From Clostridia bacterium (lineage in GTDB: Bacteria > Bacillota > Clostridia > Christensenellales > Borkfalkiaceae), in contig JAFVOV010000001.1 in NCBI GenBank assembly GCA_017505675.1, positions 1-8,351 of the forward strand: a DNA stretch of 8,351 bases, given 5' to 3'. Shown piece after piece: positions 1 to 6,150 of the stretch (within the stretch, counting starts at the first letter, position 1; each line of letters starts with the position of its first letter). A program made the position numbers and the translations under genes. The notes under the pieces were generated by a model, which worked only from the letters and a program-made list of their open reading frames with translations, ran no database searches and was not told the DNA's origin.

Positions 1-14
1 ACTTTTTCTGCCAT
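1..14 (-). CDS. vorB: Start of a 2-oxoacid:ferredoxin oxidoreductase subunit, probably VorB (5' end only)
   Basis: Only four whole codons and two further bases are inside the window; they read M-A-E-K and then GT. A good Shine-Dalgarno AGAGG lies at 21-25, six bases before the ATG, and overlaps the TAG stop of the ferredoxin gene, so translational coupling is likely. The N-terminus MAEKV and the position directly after a small 2x[4Fe-4S] subunit match the usual vorD-vorB order of 3-methyl-2-oxobutanoate (branched-chain 2-oxoacid):ferredoxin oxidoreductases. The existence of a gene start is well supported by the ribosome site and spacing. The VorB identity rests on gene order and five residues, so it is tentative; a KorA-type 2-oxoglutarate oxidoreductase subunit is the main alternative. 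Confidence 0.5.
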
Positions 15-23
15 AATACACCT

Positions 24-230
24 CTATTTTTCCACCGTAATTACCGTATCGGGACACATTGTTGCACAAAATGCGCAGCCAATACATTTTTCTTGTTCGG
101 TAATAGTTGCCGGATGGTAACCTTTTACGTTGATTTTTTCTTTAGCGAGCGCAATAATTTGTTTAGGGCAAACCGTTTCACACAGTCCGCAACCCTTACA
201 ACGCTCTTCGTCAAAAGTAACTTTTGCCAT
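24..230 (-). CDS. 2x[4Fe-4S] ferredoxin subunit of a 2-oxoacid:ferredoxin oxidoreductase (VorD/KorD type)
   Basis: A 68-residue bacterial-type ferredoxin. Two CxxCxxCxxxCP clusters are complete: Cys11/14/17/21 and Cys49/52/55/59, each followed by proline, as expected for two [4Fe-4S] centres. In this family the small subunit passes electrons between the thiamine-diphosphate catalytic subunits and free ferredoxin in the cytoplasm. The ATG at 230 was chosen because AGGAG lies at 236-240, five bases upstream; a longer reading from a TTG at 251 has no such site and would overlap the upstream gene. It starts 11 bases after the P-loop NTPase and ends 9 bases before the probable vorB start, so it belongs to the same transcript. 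The length suits a separate delta subunit rather than a free ferredoxin. Electron-transfer function is secure; the exact substrate class (branched-chain or 2-oxoglutarate) is inferred from the aminotransferase and acyl-CoA ligase upstream. Confidence 0.9.
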   Translation of the reverse strand: MAKVTFDEERCKGCGLCETVCPKQIIALAKEKINVKGYHPATITEQEKCIGCAFCATMCPDTVITVEK

Positions 231-235
231 ATCTT

Positions 236-240
236 CTCCT
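236..240 (-). promoter_or_regulatory. Ribosome binding site fixing the ferredoxin-subunit start
   Basis: AGGAG on the minus strand, five bases before the ATG at 230. It favours the 68-residue product over an extended reading that begins at a TTG seven codons earlier. Confidence 0.8.
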
Positions 241-241
241 T

Positions 242-910
242 TTATAGCCAATTTCCGTATTTAATCGGTTCAATCGGCAATATATCTTTTATATTTTTAA
301 GTTCTTCACAAATAATATCTTTTCTTACTGCAGTAAATTTTACAGGCAAGCCCGTACGTTCCGCAATTTTTTTAGTAAATTCAAAACCTTCTAAAATACA
401 ATTAATATCTGTATCGTTACCAAGGTTTGTATTATTTACTATACCAGTGAAAGGAAGTTTACCAGAACGCTCTATTTCTTCTTTTATAGACAAAACGTCT
501 TCAACCGTGCGGGTTTCTGGTCTAAACTTATTCACAACAAGCAATGCGTCATAATTGTTCTCGGCTTTTAACTTATCGGAAAATCTACCAAGCGCCAAAG
601 CGCCACGGTCATCACCACCTATATCCGCAACGGCATAACGCGATAAATCGTCAACCATTTGATAAGATTTTGCATTCATTGCAGGAATATCTACGTTTGT
701 TTCTGCAAATGGTGAAACCACTAATTCAACGCCTGATTTTGCTAGAGTTTTTTGAGCATCAACCGTTCTAAAATATGGATTTACAATATCTAAATCATAA
801 ATACTAACCGCTTTGCCGAGTTTTGCAAGTTCCACCGCGTAAGAAACAGCAGAAAAAGTTTTTCCACTGCCGTAATGCCCCATAAATACCGTAACGCGTT
901 TATCGAACAT
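242..910 (-). CDS. ParA/MinD/CobQ-like P-loop NTPase associated with a 2-oxoacid oxidoreductase operon
   Basis: A 222-residue cytoplasmic P-loop NTPase. The Walker A motif GHYGSGKT is at residues 11-18, an YDLDIVNPYFRT segment at 38-49 resembles the switch region of the SIMIBI (ParA/MinD/CobB) class, and a Walker B-like ADIGGDDRGA lies at 95-104. TGIVNNTNLG at 155-164 occupies the position where such proteins recognise the nucleotide base. It has no transmembrane segment or signal peptide. The ATG at 910 overlaps the aminotransferase TAA by one base (TAATG), and AAGGTG at 919-924 lies eight bases upstream, so translation is coupled. I recall similar 'nucleotide-binding protein' genes beside 2-oxoacid:ferredoxin oxidoreductase genes in Clostridia, but no established function. 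By analogy with Mrp/NBP35/CooC-type SIMIBI proteins it may help cofactor or cluster loading of the complex; this is inference. Confidence 0.85.
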   Translation of the reverse strand: MFDKRVTVFMGHYGSGKTFSAVSYAVELAKLGKAVSIYDLDIVNPYFRTVDAQKTLAKSGVELVVSPFAETNVDIPAMNAKSYQMVDDLSRYAVADIGGDDRGALALGRFSDKLKAENNYDALLVVNKFRPETRTVEDVLSIKEEIERSGKLPFTGIVNNTNLGNDTDINCILEGFEFTKKIAERTGLPVKFTAVRKDIICEELKNIKDILPIEPIKYGNWL

Positions 911-1977
911 TAAATTTTCACCTTATAGCACCAACCGCGAGTATCAGGTTTTACTCCCCATTGAATACCAGTTAATTCGTCGTAAAGTTTTTGAGCGAGT
1001 TCACCTATCTTGTTATCAGCAACAACGTGGTCTACGTCTTTATAAACTAAATGACCGATTGGAGAAATTACTGCCGCAGTACCAGTACCCCACGCTTCAT
1101 CAAGAGTTCCGTTTTCTGCCGCGCCGATAAGTTCGTCAACAGAAATAAGTCTTTCAGTAACCTTATATCCCCATTCCCTCAAAATTTCCAAACAAGATTT
1201 TCTAGTAATACCAGGAAGAACGGAACCTGTAAGCATAGGCGTAACGATTTCGCCGTTAATTTTAAACATAACGTTCATTGCGCCAACTTCTTCAATATAT
1301 TTTCTTTCCACACCGTCAAGCCAAAGAACTTGAGAGAAACCTTTTGCAGCAGCGCGTTTACCCGCTCTTAAACTTGCAGCGTAGTTACCACCGCATTTAG
1401 CGTAACCAGTACCACCACGAACAGCGCGAACGTCTTCACTTTCTATGCTAATTTTTACAGGGTTAAGCCCTTCGGCATAATAACTACCTACAGGCGATAA
1501 AATGATTACGAAAGTAGCGTTATGAACGGCGTGAACCCCTAAAGATTCGTCGTTACCAAACATAAACGGACGAATATATAGTGAAGTACCCGGTTGATTA
1601 GGAATCCATTCATAATCTAAATTTATAAGTTCAGTAAGCGCTTTTAAGGTAAATTCTTCAGGTAAGGTAGGTAAACAAAGCCTTTCAGCCGAATCATTCA
1701 TCCTTTTAATATTTTCCATCGGGCGGAACATTTGATATCCGTCTTTGGTCTTATACGCTTTCATACCTTCAAAAATTTCCGCGCCGTAATGCAATACGGT
1801 TGATGCGGGATGAATAGGAATATAATCAAACGGAACTATTCTTGCATTTTTCCAGCCGTCCGCATCCGAATATTCCATAACAAACATGTGGTCGGTAAAA
1901 TATTTACCAAAACCGAGTTTAGAAAAATCGGGTTTTTCTTTTAAAGTTTTTGCTTTTTCAATTTTTATATCTTGCAT
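910..1977 (-). CDS. ilvE: Branched-chain amino acid aminotransferase
   Basis: A 355-residue fold-type IV pyridoxal-phosphate aminotransferase, which transfers the amino group between glutamate and the 2-oxoacids of leucine, isoleucine and valine. The hallmark YAKCGGNYAAS lies at residues 192-202, with the Schiff-base lysine at Lys194. It is followed by SQVLWLDG, EEVGAMNVMF and LPGITRKSCLEIL, all typical of the family, and by GTGTAAVISP near the C-terminus, which binds cofactor phosphate. The length and the tail (TGIQWGVKPDTRGW) fit the longer BCAT subgroup of about 350-365 residues found in Bacillus and eukaryotes rather than the roughly 309-residue E. coli IlvE. The start is supported by AAGAGG at 1985-1990, seven bases upstream of the ATG. 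It lies 20 bases after the acyl-CoA synthetase stop and overlaps the next start by one base. In this operon it would carry out the last step of leucine, valine or isoleucine synthesis from the oxoacid, or the first step of their breakdown. Confidence 0.96.
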   Translation of the reverse strand: MQDIKIEKAKTLKEKPDFSKLGFGKYFTDHMFVMEYSDADGWKNARIVPFDYIPIHPASTVLHYGAEIFEGMKAYKTKDGYQMFRPMENIKRMNDSAERLCLPTLPEEFTLKALTELINLDYEWIPNQPGTSLYIRPFMFGNDESLGVHAVHNATFVIILSPVGSYYAEGLNPVKISIESEDVRAVRGGTGYAKCGGNYAASLRAGKRAAAKGFSQVLWLDGVERKYIEEVGAMNVMFKINGEIVTPMLTGSVLPGITRKSCLEILREWGYKVTERLISVDELIGAAENGTLDEAWGTGTAAVISPIGHLVYKDVDHVVADNKIGELAQKLYDELTGIQWGVKPDTRGWCYKVKI

Positions 1978-1997
1978 AATTACACCTCTTAAGGTTA

Positions 1998-4448
1998 TTA
2001 CATATTTTTTATAAATTCAGATGCTTCTTCACGCATTTTATATTTTAAAATTTTACCAGCGGCGTTCATTGGGAACTCTTTAACGAAAATAAAATATCTT
2101 GGAACTTTATGTTTTGCCATGTGGTTATTTCCGTATTCACGCATTTCCGTTTCAGAAGATTCTTCGCCTTTATTTAATATTATGTAAGCGCAGGCTTCTT
2201 CACCATATCTAGAATCTGGAACACCGACAACTTGAACGTCCCTTACCTTTTCGTGCGTCAAATAAAATTCTTCAATTTCACGCGGATACAAGTTTTCACC
2301 ACCGCGAATTATCATATCTTTAAGCCTACCGGTAACTTTATAATATCCGTCAGGCGTACGGCAACAAATATCACCACTATGAAGCCAGCCGTCTGCATCA
2401 ATCGTTTGCTCGGTTGCTTTGGGCATTTTATAATAGCCTTTCATAATATTATAGCCACGCGCAACAAACTCACCATTTTCACCATCGGGAAGTTCTTCAC
2501 CTGTTTCCGGGTCGATAATTTTACATTCAACACCAGGGAAAGCGCTACCAACCGTTTCAACGCGGTGGTCAATATCTTCATTAACTTCACCCATAGTGCA
2601 TCCTGGTGACGCTTCCGTTTGACCGTAAACGCTTATGATTTCCGTCATATTCATTTCCGCTGCTGCACGGCGCATAAGTTCTGGCGGACAGTTGGCGCCT
2701 GCCATTATACCCGTTCTCATGTGCGAAAAGTCTGTTTTAGCAAAGTCTGAATGGTTAAACATTGCAATAAACATTGTAGGAACGCCGTTAAAACACGTAA
2801 TTTTTTCATCATTTACGCAAGCAAGCGAAGATTTAGGCGAAAAATACGGCATTGGGCAGAGAGTTCCACCGTGCGTCATTAAGTTTGTCATTGAAAGCAC
2901 CATTCCAAAGCAATGGAACATAGGCACTTGAATCATCATTTTATCGGCGGTTGAAATATCCATTCTATCCCCGATAATTTTCCCGTTATTTACTATATTT
3001 CTATGAGTAAGCATAACGCCTTTAGGAAATCCGGTCGTACCTGACGTATATTGCATATTACAAACGTCGTCTGCCTTAACCATTGATGCTCTACGGCGAA
3101 CTTCTTCTTGCGGAACAAGAGCGGAGCGATTAACAAAATCTTTCCATTCTAAACAACCGTCCATTTCAAAACCAACGGTAATTACGTTACGCAAAAACGG
3201 AAGTTTTTTAGAATATAAAGGATTACCCAGCTTAATATTTTTAAGTTCAGGGCAAAGTTCTTCAATAGTCGCTTTATAGTCTGAATCTTTGCAACTATCT
3301 ATCATAACTAAAGTATGCGTATCGGACTGCCTTAACAAATATTCAGCCTCGTGTATTTTGTAAGCGGTATTAACCGTAACCAAAACTGCGCCGATTTTTA
3401 CCGTAGCCCAAAAGGTTAAGAACCATTGTGGAACGTTCGTTGCCCATATTGCTACGTGATGCCCCGCTTCAACGCCTAAAGAAATAAGAGCGGCTGCAAC
3501 CTTATCAACGTCTTCCCTAAATTCAGAATAAGTTCTAGTATAATCTAAAGTAGTATATTTAAATGCGTATTGGTCTGGATATCTTTCAACCATCTCGTCA
3601 AGTACTTCAGAAAACGTCAAATCTAAAACGTCATACTTTTTCCAAGGATGAGTGCCTGTTTTATAACGATTATAATATATAGGCTTTTCAACCGTTTCAG
3701 CAGCCGTTGCAGTTAAGCAACTTTTGAAATGAGTTAAAATAATATCCGCTGAAGTAATTTCACCTGAATCCATAACGGCAATATATCCGTCATAATTTAA
3801 CGAGCGCAATGCGTTCATAAAATCTTTTACAGGCAAGTCACCGTCACCGATTAAAACGTTTTCATCATTTTTTTTATCGCCCAAACGAACGTAATCAATA
3901 TACGCGCCAAGTGTTTGAATGGTAGTATCGGCAGATTCGCCTGCTGTAAAAAACGTTTCACGAATATTCCAACAAACTTTTAAACAAGCCGTGCCGAAAA
4001 CGTTTATAACGTCTAAAACGGTTTGCGTTTTAACTAACGCACCGGCAGTTTCAAGTAAAATAGAAACGCCGTTTGATTCGGCAACTTTTATTGCCGGAGT
4101 TAAAATTTCTTTAAGTTTGTTTTCACTTAAAATTTCATTTAATTTAATAACAACGCCGGAAACTGACGCTAACGCCGCGTATTCAATTTGCTTAATTAAA
4201 ATATTACTATCAAATTTATCCGTAATATTTTCGGGACAAGTTATAACAGGAATAGCAATATGCCTATTTACAAGTTTACGTTTTGCATCCGCCGTACAAG
4301 AAGAACGGAAAATACTATCCGAATGATTTTTCTTTTCTTCTTCTACGTTGGTAATTTCAACGCCGTCAAAACCGTATTTTTGAACGACGTTACAAAGTTC
4401 AATAAATTTTGAAGAATTGACAAAATTATCAGTAAAAGCAAGTTTCAT
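1998..4448 (-). CDS. Fusion: sugar-phosphate isomerase/epimerase-like TIM barrel + AMP-forming acyl-CoA synthetase
   Basis: An 816-residue two-domain protein. Residues 1 to about 245 look like a xylose-isomerase-like (AP endonuclease 2 family) TIM barrel: FDGVEIT at 27-33, LLETAG at 131-136 with a likely metal glutamate Glu133, and GDGDLPVKDF...LNYDGYIAV at 201-225. Several usual ligands are changed: Asn161 stands where Asp is common, Arg188 where His is common (VRLGD for VHLKD), and Asp227 where Glu is common, so this half may not be a competent isomerase. Residues from about 258 to 816 are a full-length adenylating acyl-CoA synthetase: YTSGTTGFPKG at 467-477 (phosphate loop), YGQTE at 608-612, SGD at 691-693, GRLKDMIIRGGEN at 707-719, and Lys799 in NAAGKILKYK, the adenylation lysine. 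It should convert a carboxylate, ATP and CoA into acyl-CoA, AMP and diphosphate. The ATG at 4448 follows GGGGAG at 4456-4461 and comes one base after the previous stop. The operon suggests a branched short-chain acid as substrate (inference). Confidence 0.93.
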   Translation of the reverse strand: MKLAFTDNFVNSSKFIELCNVVQKYGFDGVEITNVEEEKKNHSDSIFRSSCTADAKRKLVNRHIAIPVITCPENITDKFDSNILIKQIEYAALASVSGVVIKLNEILSENKLKEILTPAIKVAESNGVSILLETAGALVKTQTVLDVINVFGTACLKVCWNIRETFFTAGESADTTIQTLGAYIDYVRLGDKKNDENVLIGDGDLPVKDFMNALRSLNYDGYIAVMDSGEITSADIILTHFKSCLTATAAETVEKPIYYNRYKTGTHPWKKYDVLDLTFSEVLDEMVERYPDQYAFKYTTLDYTRTYSEFREDVDKVAAALISLGVEAGHHVAIWATNVPQWFLTFWATVKIGAVLVTVNTAYKIHEAEYLLRQSDTHTLVMIDSCKDSDYKATIEELCPELKNIKLGNPLYSKKLPFLRNVITVGFEMDGCLEWKDFVNRSALVPQEEVRRRASMVKADDVCNMQYTSGTTGFPKGVMLTHRNIVNNGKIIGDRMDISTADKMMIQVPMFHCFGMVLSMTNLMTHGGTLCPMPYFSPKSSLACVNDEKITCFNGVPTMFIAMFNHSDFAKTDFSHMRTGIMAGANCPPELMRRAAAEMNMTEIISVYGQTEASPGCTMGEVNEDIDHRVETVGSAFPGVECKIIDPETGEELPDGENGEFVARGYNIMKGYYKMPKATEQTIDADGWLHSGDICCRTPDGYYKVTGRLKDMIIRGGENLYPREIEEFYLTHEKVRDVQVVGVPDSRYGEEACAYIILNKGEESSETEMREYGNNHMAKHKVPRYFIFVKEFPMNAAGKILKYKMREEASEFIKNM

Positions 4449-4449
4449 A

Positions 4450-5826
4450 TCAATTCTCCCCATAAACAATTTTATTGAGAGCGTTTACATAAGCGCGTAT
4501 ACATGCGCCTACAATATCAGTTGAAACGCCGTTACCAGGATAAAGTTTGCCATCTGCGCGCAAACGAATAATAGACGAGCCGACTGCACCCCTACCTTTA
4601 GTTACCGCATGCACCTGAAAATCATCAAGTTCATAATGATGACCGATAATCTGCTCAATAGCGTGGAAAGCAGCGTCAATAGGACCGTCACCAGTAGAAA
4701 CACCGGTAAACTTTTCACCATCTTTTTCTAAAGTAACGTTTGCAGTTGCGGGAATAATATTACCGCTATTAACAACGTAGTTAACTAAATGATAAGTTGA
4801 CGGCACTTGCATAGCAGTACTTGCTATAACCGCTTCAATTTCTTTTACGTCAACAGCGCCTTTTTTAGCGCAAAGTTTTTTAAGTTCTTCATAAACGTTT
4901 CCGATATCGGTATCTGAAAGTTCATAGCCAAGTTGTTTTGAAGCAACAGCAACGTCTTTGATATCAGAATTAACGTCAAAAACACCACTTAAAACGTTTT
5001 TCGTTTCATCTTCTTCAATAGCCTGTTCGGTAATTCCGTTAATTACTGCGGAAATTGATTTAGCATTAGTTACGTCAACGGTGCATTCTGCATCCATATC
5101 AAACTTTTTAGTCCTAAAAATATCAGAAATAACTGACATTGACAAAAATTTACCAAAAGAAGAAGTTTTAACCCCGTCAGCGCCTGCTTTTATTGCTTCC
5201 ACGGCAGATGCTGCTGCCATTGAAAGCGTATCAGACGGTTGAACGTAAACGGGAACGTCACAAACCGATTTGATTTTTTCAATTATCTTTTTATAATCTT
5301 CGGGGAATGCTTCGCCCGCGTCGTCAGAAATGGTGACTGATTTTGCGCCGGCAAGAACGGCTGTTTTAACACACGATTCTATGAAACCTTCCTCTGCTCT
5401 AAAAGCATCCAAAGCAACAAACTCTACACATTCACAAATTTCGCTTGCAGATTTAATAAGTTCACCTATTTTAACTTGCATTGCAGGCGCTTTTAAATGA
5501 TAAAAATATTCCATTTGCGCCGTTGATACAGGCATTACGACTTGCAAGCACACTTTATCAGCGCCCTTAACACATTCTACAGCCGCTTTAATGCTTTCTT
5601 CACTACTACCAACAGGAATTTTAACCACCGCATTTTTGATTGAAGATGCAATAGTACGATAAATTACGTCCATTTCTTTCGAACCATTTAGTTCAGGTAG
5701 TTCAATAGCGTCAACGCGTGATGCGTTTAGTTTTTCGGCAATGGCAAGTTTTTCTCTAAAAGTTAAAGCTAGCCCTTCTTGTTGAACAACCTTTAAGGTT
5801 ACGTCTGAAACAGTAATTTTTCTCAT
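4450..5826 (-). CDS. LeuA-like protein (HMGL/isopropylmalate synthase family) with degenerate catalytic site and intact C-terminal regulatory-type domain
   Basis: A 458-residue protein with the layout of 2-isopropylmalate synthase: an HMGL-like TIM barrel (about 1-235), a linker (about 240-350) and a LeuA dimer/allosteric domain (about 353-458). The last contains STGDGPIDAAFHAIEQI at 377-393 and GRGAVGSSIIRL at 411-422, which in LeuA form the leucine-binding region. The catalytic landmarks are gone. The usual DTTLRDGEQ reads DVTLKVVQQ at 8-16, losing the catalytic Arg and the metal Asp. The usual HCHND reads VQPSD at 195-199, losing both metal His. The usual GERAGN region reads FGKFLSM at 224-230. 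Barrel relatedness is still clear from VEFVALDAFRAEEGF at 134-148 and the spacing. The ATG at 5826 was chosen for AGGAG at 5835-5839, eight bases upstream; a longer open frame to 5934 only reads through the T-box terminator. First gene after the T-box leaders. It probably does not make isopropylmalate; a leucine-responsive regulatory or scaffold role is a guess. Confidence 0.88.
   Translation of the reverse strand: MRKITVSDVTLKVVQQEGLALTFREKLAIAEKLNASRVDAIELPELNGSKEMDVIYRTIASSIKNAVVKIPVGSSEESIKAAVECVKGADKVCLQVVMPVSTAQMEYFYHLKAPAMQVKIGELIKSASEICECVEFVALDAFRAEEGFIESCVKTAVLAGAKSVTISDDAGEAFPEDYKKIIEKIKSVCDVPVYVQPSDTLSMAAASAVEAIKAGADGVKTSSFGKFLSMSVISDIFRTKKFDMDAECTVDVTNAKSISAVINGITEQAIEEDETKNVLSGVFDVNSDIKDVAVASKQLGYELSDTDIGNVYEELKKLCAKKGAVDVKEIEAVIASTAMQVPSTYHLVNYVVNSGNIIPATANVTLEKDGEKFTGVSTGDGPIDAAFHAIEQIIGHHYELDDFQVHAVTKGRGAVGSSIIRLRADGKLYPGNGVSTDIVGACIRAYVNALNKIVYGEN
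4456..4461 (-). promoter_or_regulatory. Ribosome binding site inside the end of the LeuA-like gene
   Basis: GGGGAG on the minus strand, seven bases before the ATG at 4448. It lies within the last codons of the upstream gene, with TGA-T-ATG spacing. This fixes the start of the TIM barrel-acyl-CoA synthetase fusion and points to coupled translation. Confidence 0.85.
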
Positions 5827-5834
5827 AATATATA

Positions 5835-5839
5835 CTCCT
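5835..5839 (-). promoter_or_regulatory. Ribosome binding site of the first operon gene
   Basis: AGGAG on the minus strand, eight bases before the ATG at 5826 and about 20 bases after the T-run of the second terminator. It decides for the 458-residue LeuA-like product over any start inside the T-box leader. Confidence 0.88.
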
Positions 5840-5859
5840 ATAATAAATGTCTTGAAAAT

Positions 5860-5886
5860 AAAAAATCCCCGACTGAACGTCAGGGA
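5860..5886 (-). terminator. Intrinsic terminator of the second (proximal) T-box unit
   Basis: On the minus strand, TCCCTGAC (5879-5886) pairs with GTCGGGGA (5866-5873), giving eight pairs with one U-G wobble and a five-base loop, followed by six T (5860-5865). The T-box element GGGTGGTACCGCG lies directly upstream and can compete with the 5' arm of this hairpin, the standard T-box attenuation arrangement. It ends 33 bases before the LeuA-like start codon. Confidence 0.9.
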
Positions 5887-5921
5887 CGATAATTTACCGC
5901 GGTACCACCCGAATTGTTGCT
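5879..5921. repeat. Copy 1 of a perfect 43-bp direct repeat (T-box antiterminator core)
   Basis: Identical base for base to 6108-6150, in the same orientation, with an offset of 229 bases. It spans the 5' terminator arm and the whole T-box sequence. The perfect identity suggests recent duplication, gene conversion or strong constraint on the antiterminator. Confidence 0.93.
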
Positions 5922-6019
5922 TAAAAACAACCACTCTTAAGCCATTAACGGGGCTAACCGAAAACGACTACACTTTTCACCAATCCGCTACAACGTTTCA
6001 AGAAATTTATTATATAAAC

Positions 6020-6048
6020 ATTATATAATAAAGAAAAAACGGTGTCAA
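6020..6048 (-). promoter_or_regulatory. Perfect-consensus sigma-A promoter P2, between the two T-box units
   Basis: On the minus strand, TTGACA (6043-6048) and TATAAT (6020-6025) are separated by exactly 17 bases, the full housekeeping consensus. The predicted start is near 6013. It lies downstream of the first T-box terminator and upstream of the truncated T-box, so RNA from P2 would bypass the specifier-containing Stem I of the distal leader. No TG extended -10 is present. Confidence 0.88.
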
Positions 6049-6088
6049 GCAAATAGTGGTTGTAATAGTGAAATACCTTATGTTAAAT

Positions 6089-6115
6089 AAAAAATCCCTG
6101 ACTAAAAGTCAGGGA
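6089..6115 (-). terminator. Intrinsic terminator of the first (distal) T-box unit
   Basis: On the minus strand, TCCCTGACT (6107-6115) pairs perfectly with AGTCAGGGA (6095-6103) around a three-base loop, followed by six T (6089-6094). It stands immediately after the T-box core GGGTGGTACCGCG (6127-6139), which can sequester its 5' arm in the antiterminator conformation. Confidence 0.93.
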
Positions 6116-6150
6116 CGATAATTTACCGCGGTACCACCCGAATTGTTGCT
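6108..6150. repeat. Copy 2 of the perfect 43-bp direct repeat (T-box antiterminator core)
   Basis: Identical to 5879-5921 in the same orientation. After a short divergent stretch a further 12-base match follows (6157-6168 against 5927-5938), so the homology extends into the Stem III region of both leaders. Confidence 0.93.

Larger units (their letters stand above)
5860..6013 (-). promoter_or_regulatory. Truncated T-box leader lacking a recognisable Stem I
   Basis: From the likely transcription start at about 6013 the leader holds a Stem III-like segment with GCCCCGTTAATGGC (5942-5955), the linker AAGAGTGGTTG, the antiterminator core GGGTGGTACCGCG (5898-5910) and the terminator (5860-5886). 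Compared with the distal leader it is about 70 bases shorter. AACGTT and AGCGG on either side of the specifier region are still visible (about 5985-5997), but the AGAGAG and GGTTGGTG Stem I motifs and the ACTCACTCCCG specifier strand are absent. The UGGU of the T-box would suit a tRNA with A at the discriminator position. Without Stem I, codon-specific tRNA choice is not expected by the known mechanism. It may be a relic of duplication, an unregulated attenuator, or a second antitermination point for transcripts coming from the distal unit. Confidence 0.82.

Noticed and set aside
93..5242. Plus-strand open frames within 93-554, 544-771, 1051-1371, 2232-2609, 2635-2931, 3919-4326 and 4958-5242
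   Set aside because: Each lies antisense to a well-recognised minus-strand gene, lacks family motifs and has low-complexity or random composition. They are shadows.
4450..5826. Calling the first operon gene an active 2-isopropylmalate synthase (leuA)
   Set aside because: The overall architecture fits, but the catalytic Arg-Asp and both metal-binding His are replaced, so the gene symbol would mislead.
5827..5934. N-terminal extension of the LeuA-like gene to 5934
   Set aside because: The extra 36 codons run through the T-box antiterminator and terminator and have no ribosome site, while AGGAG at 5835-5839 is correctly placed for the ATG at 5826, where family similarity begins.
6007..6019. 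A further TATAAT-like -10 just downstream of P2 (minus-strand ATATAATAAA)
   Set aside because: No -35 element is found at the right distance; the perfect TTGACA pairs with the -10 at 6020-6025.
5860..6150. CRISPR array or insertion-sequence ends, suggested by repeated and inverted sequences
   Set aside because: There are only two repeat copies, their inverted repeats are the T-box terminator stems, and no transposase or spacer pattern is present.
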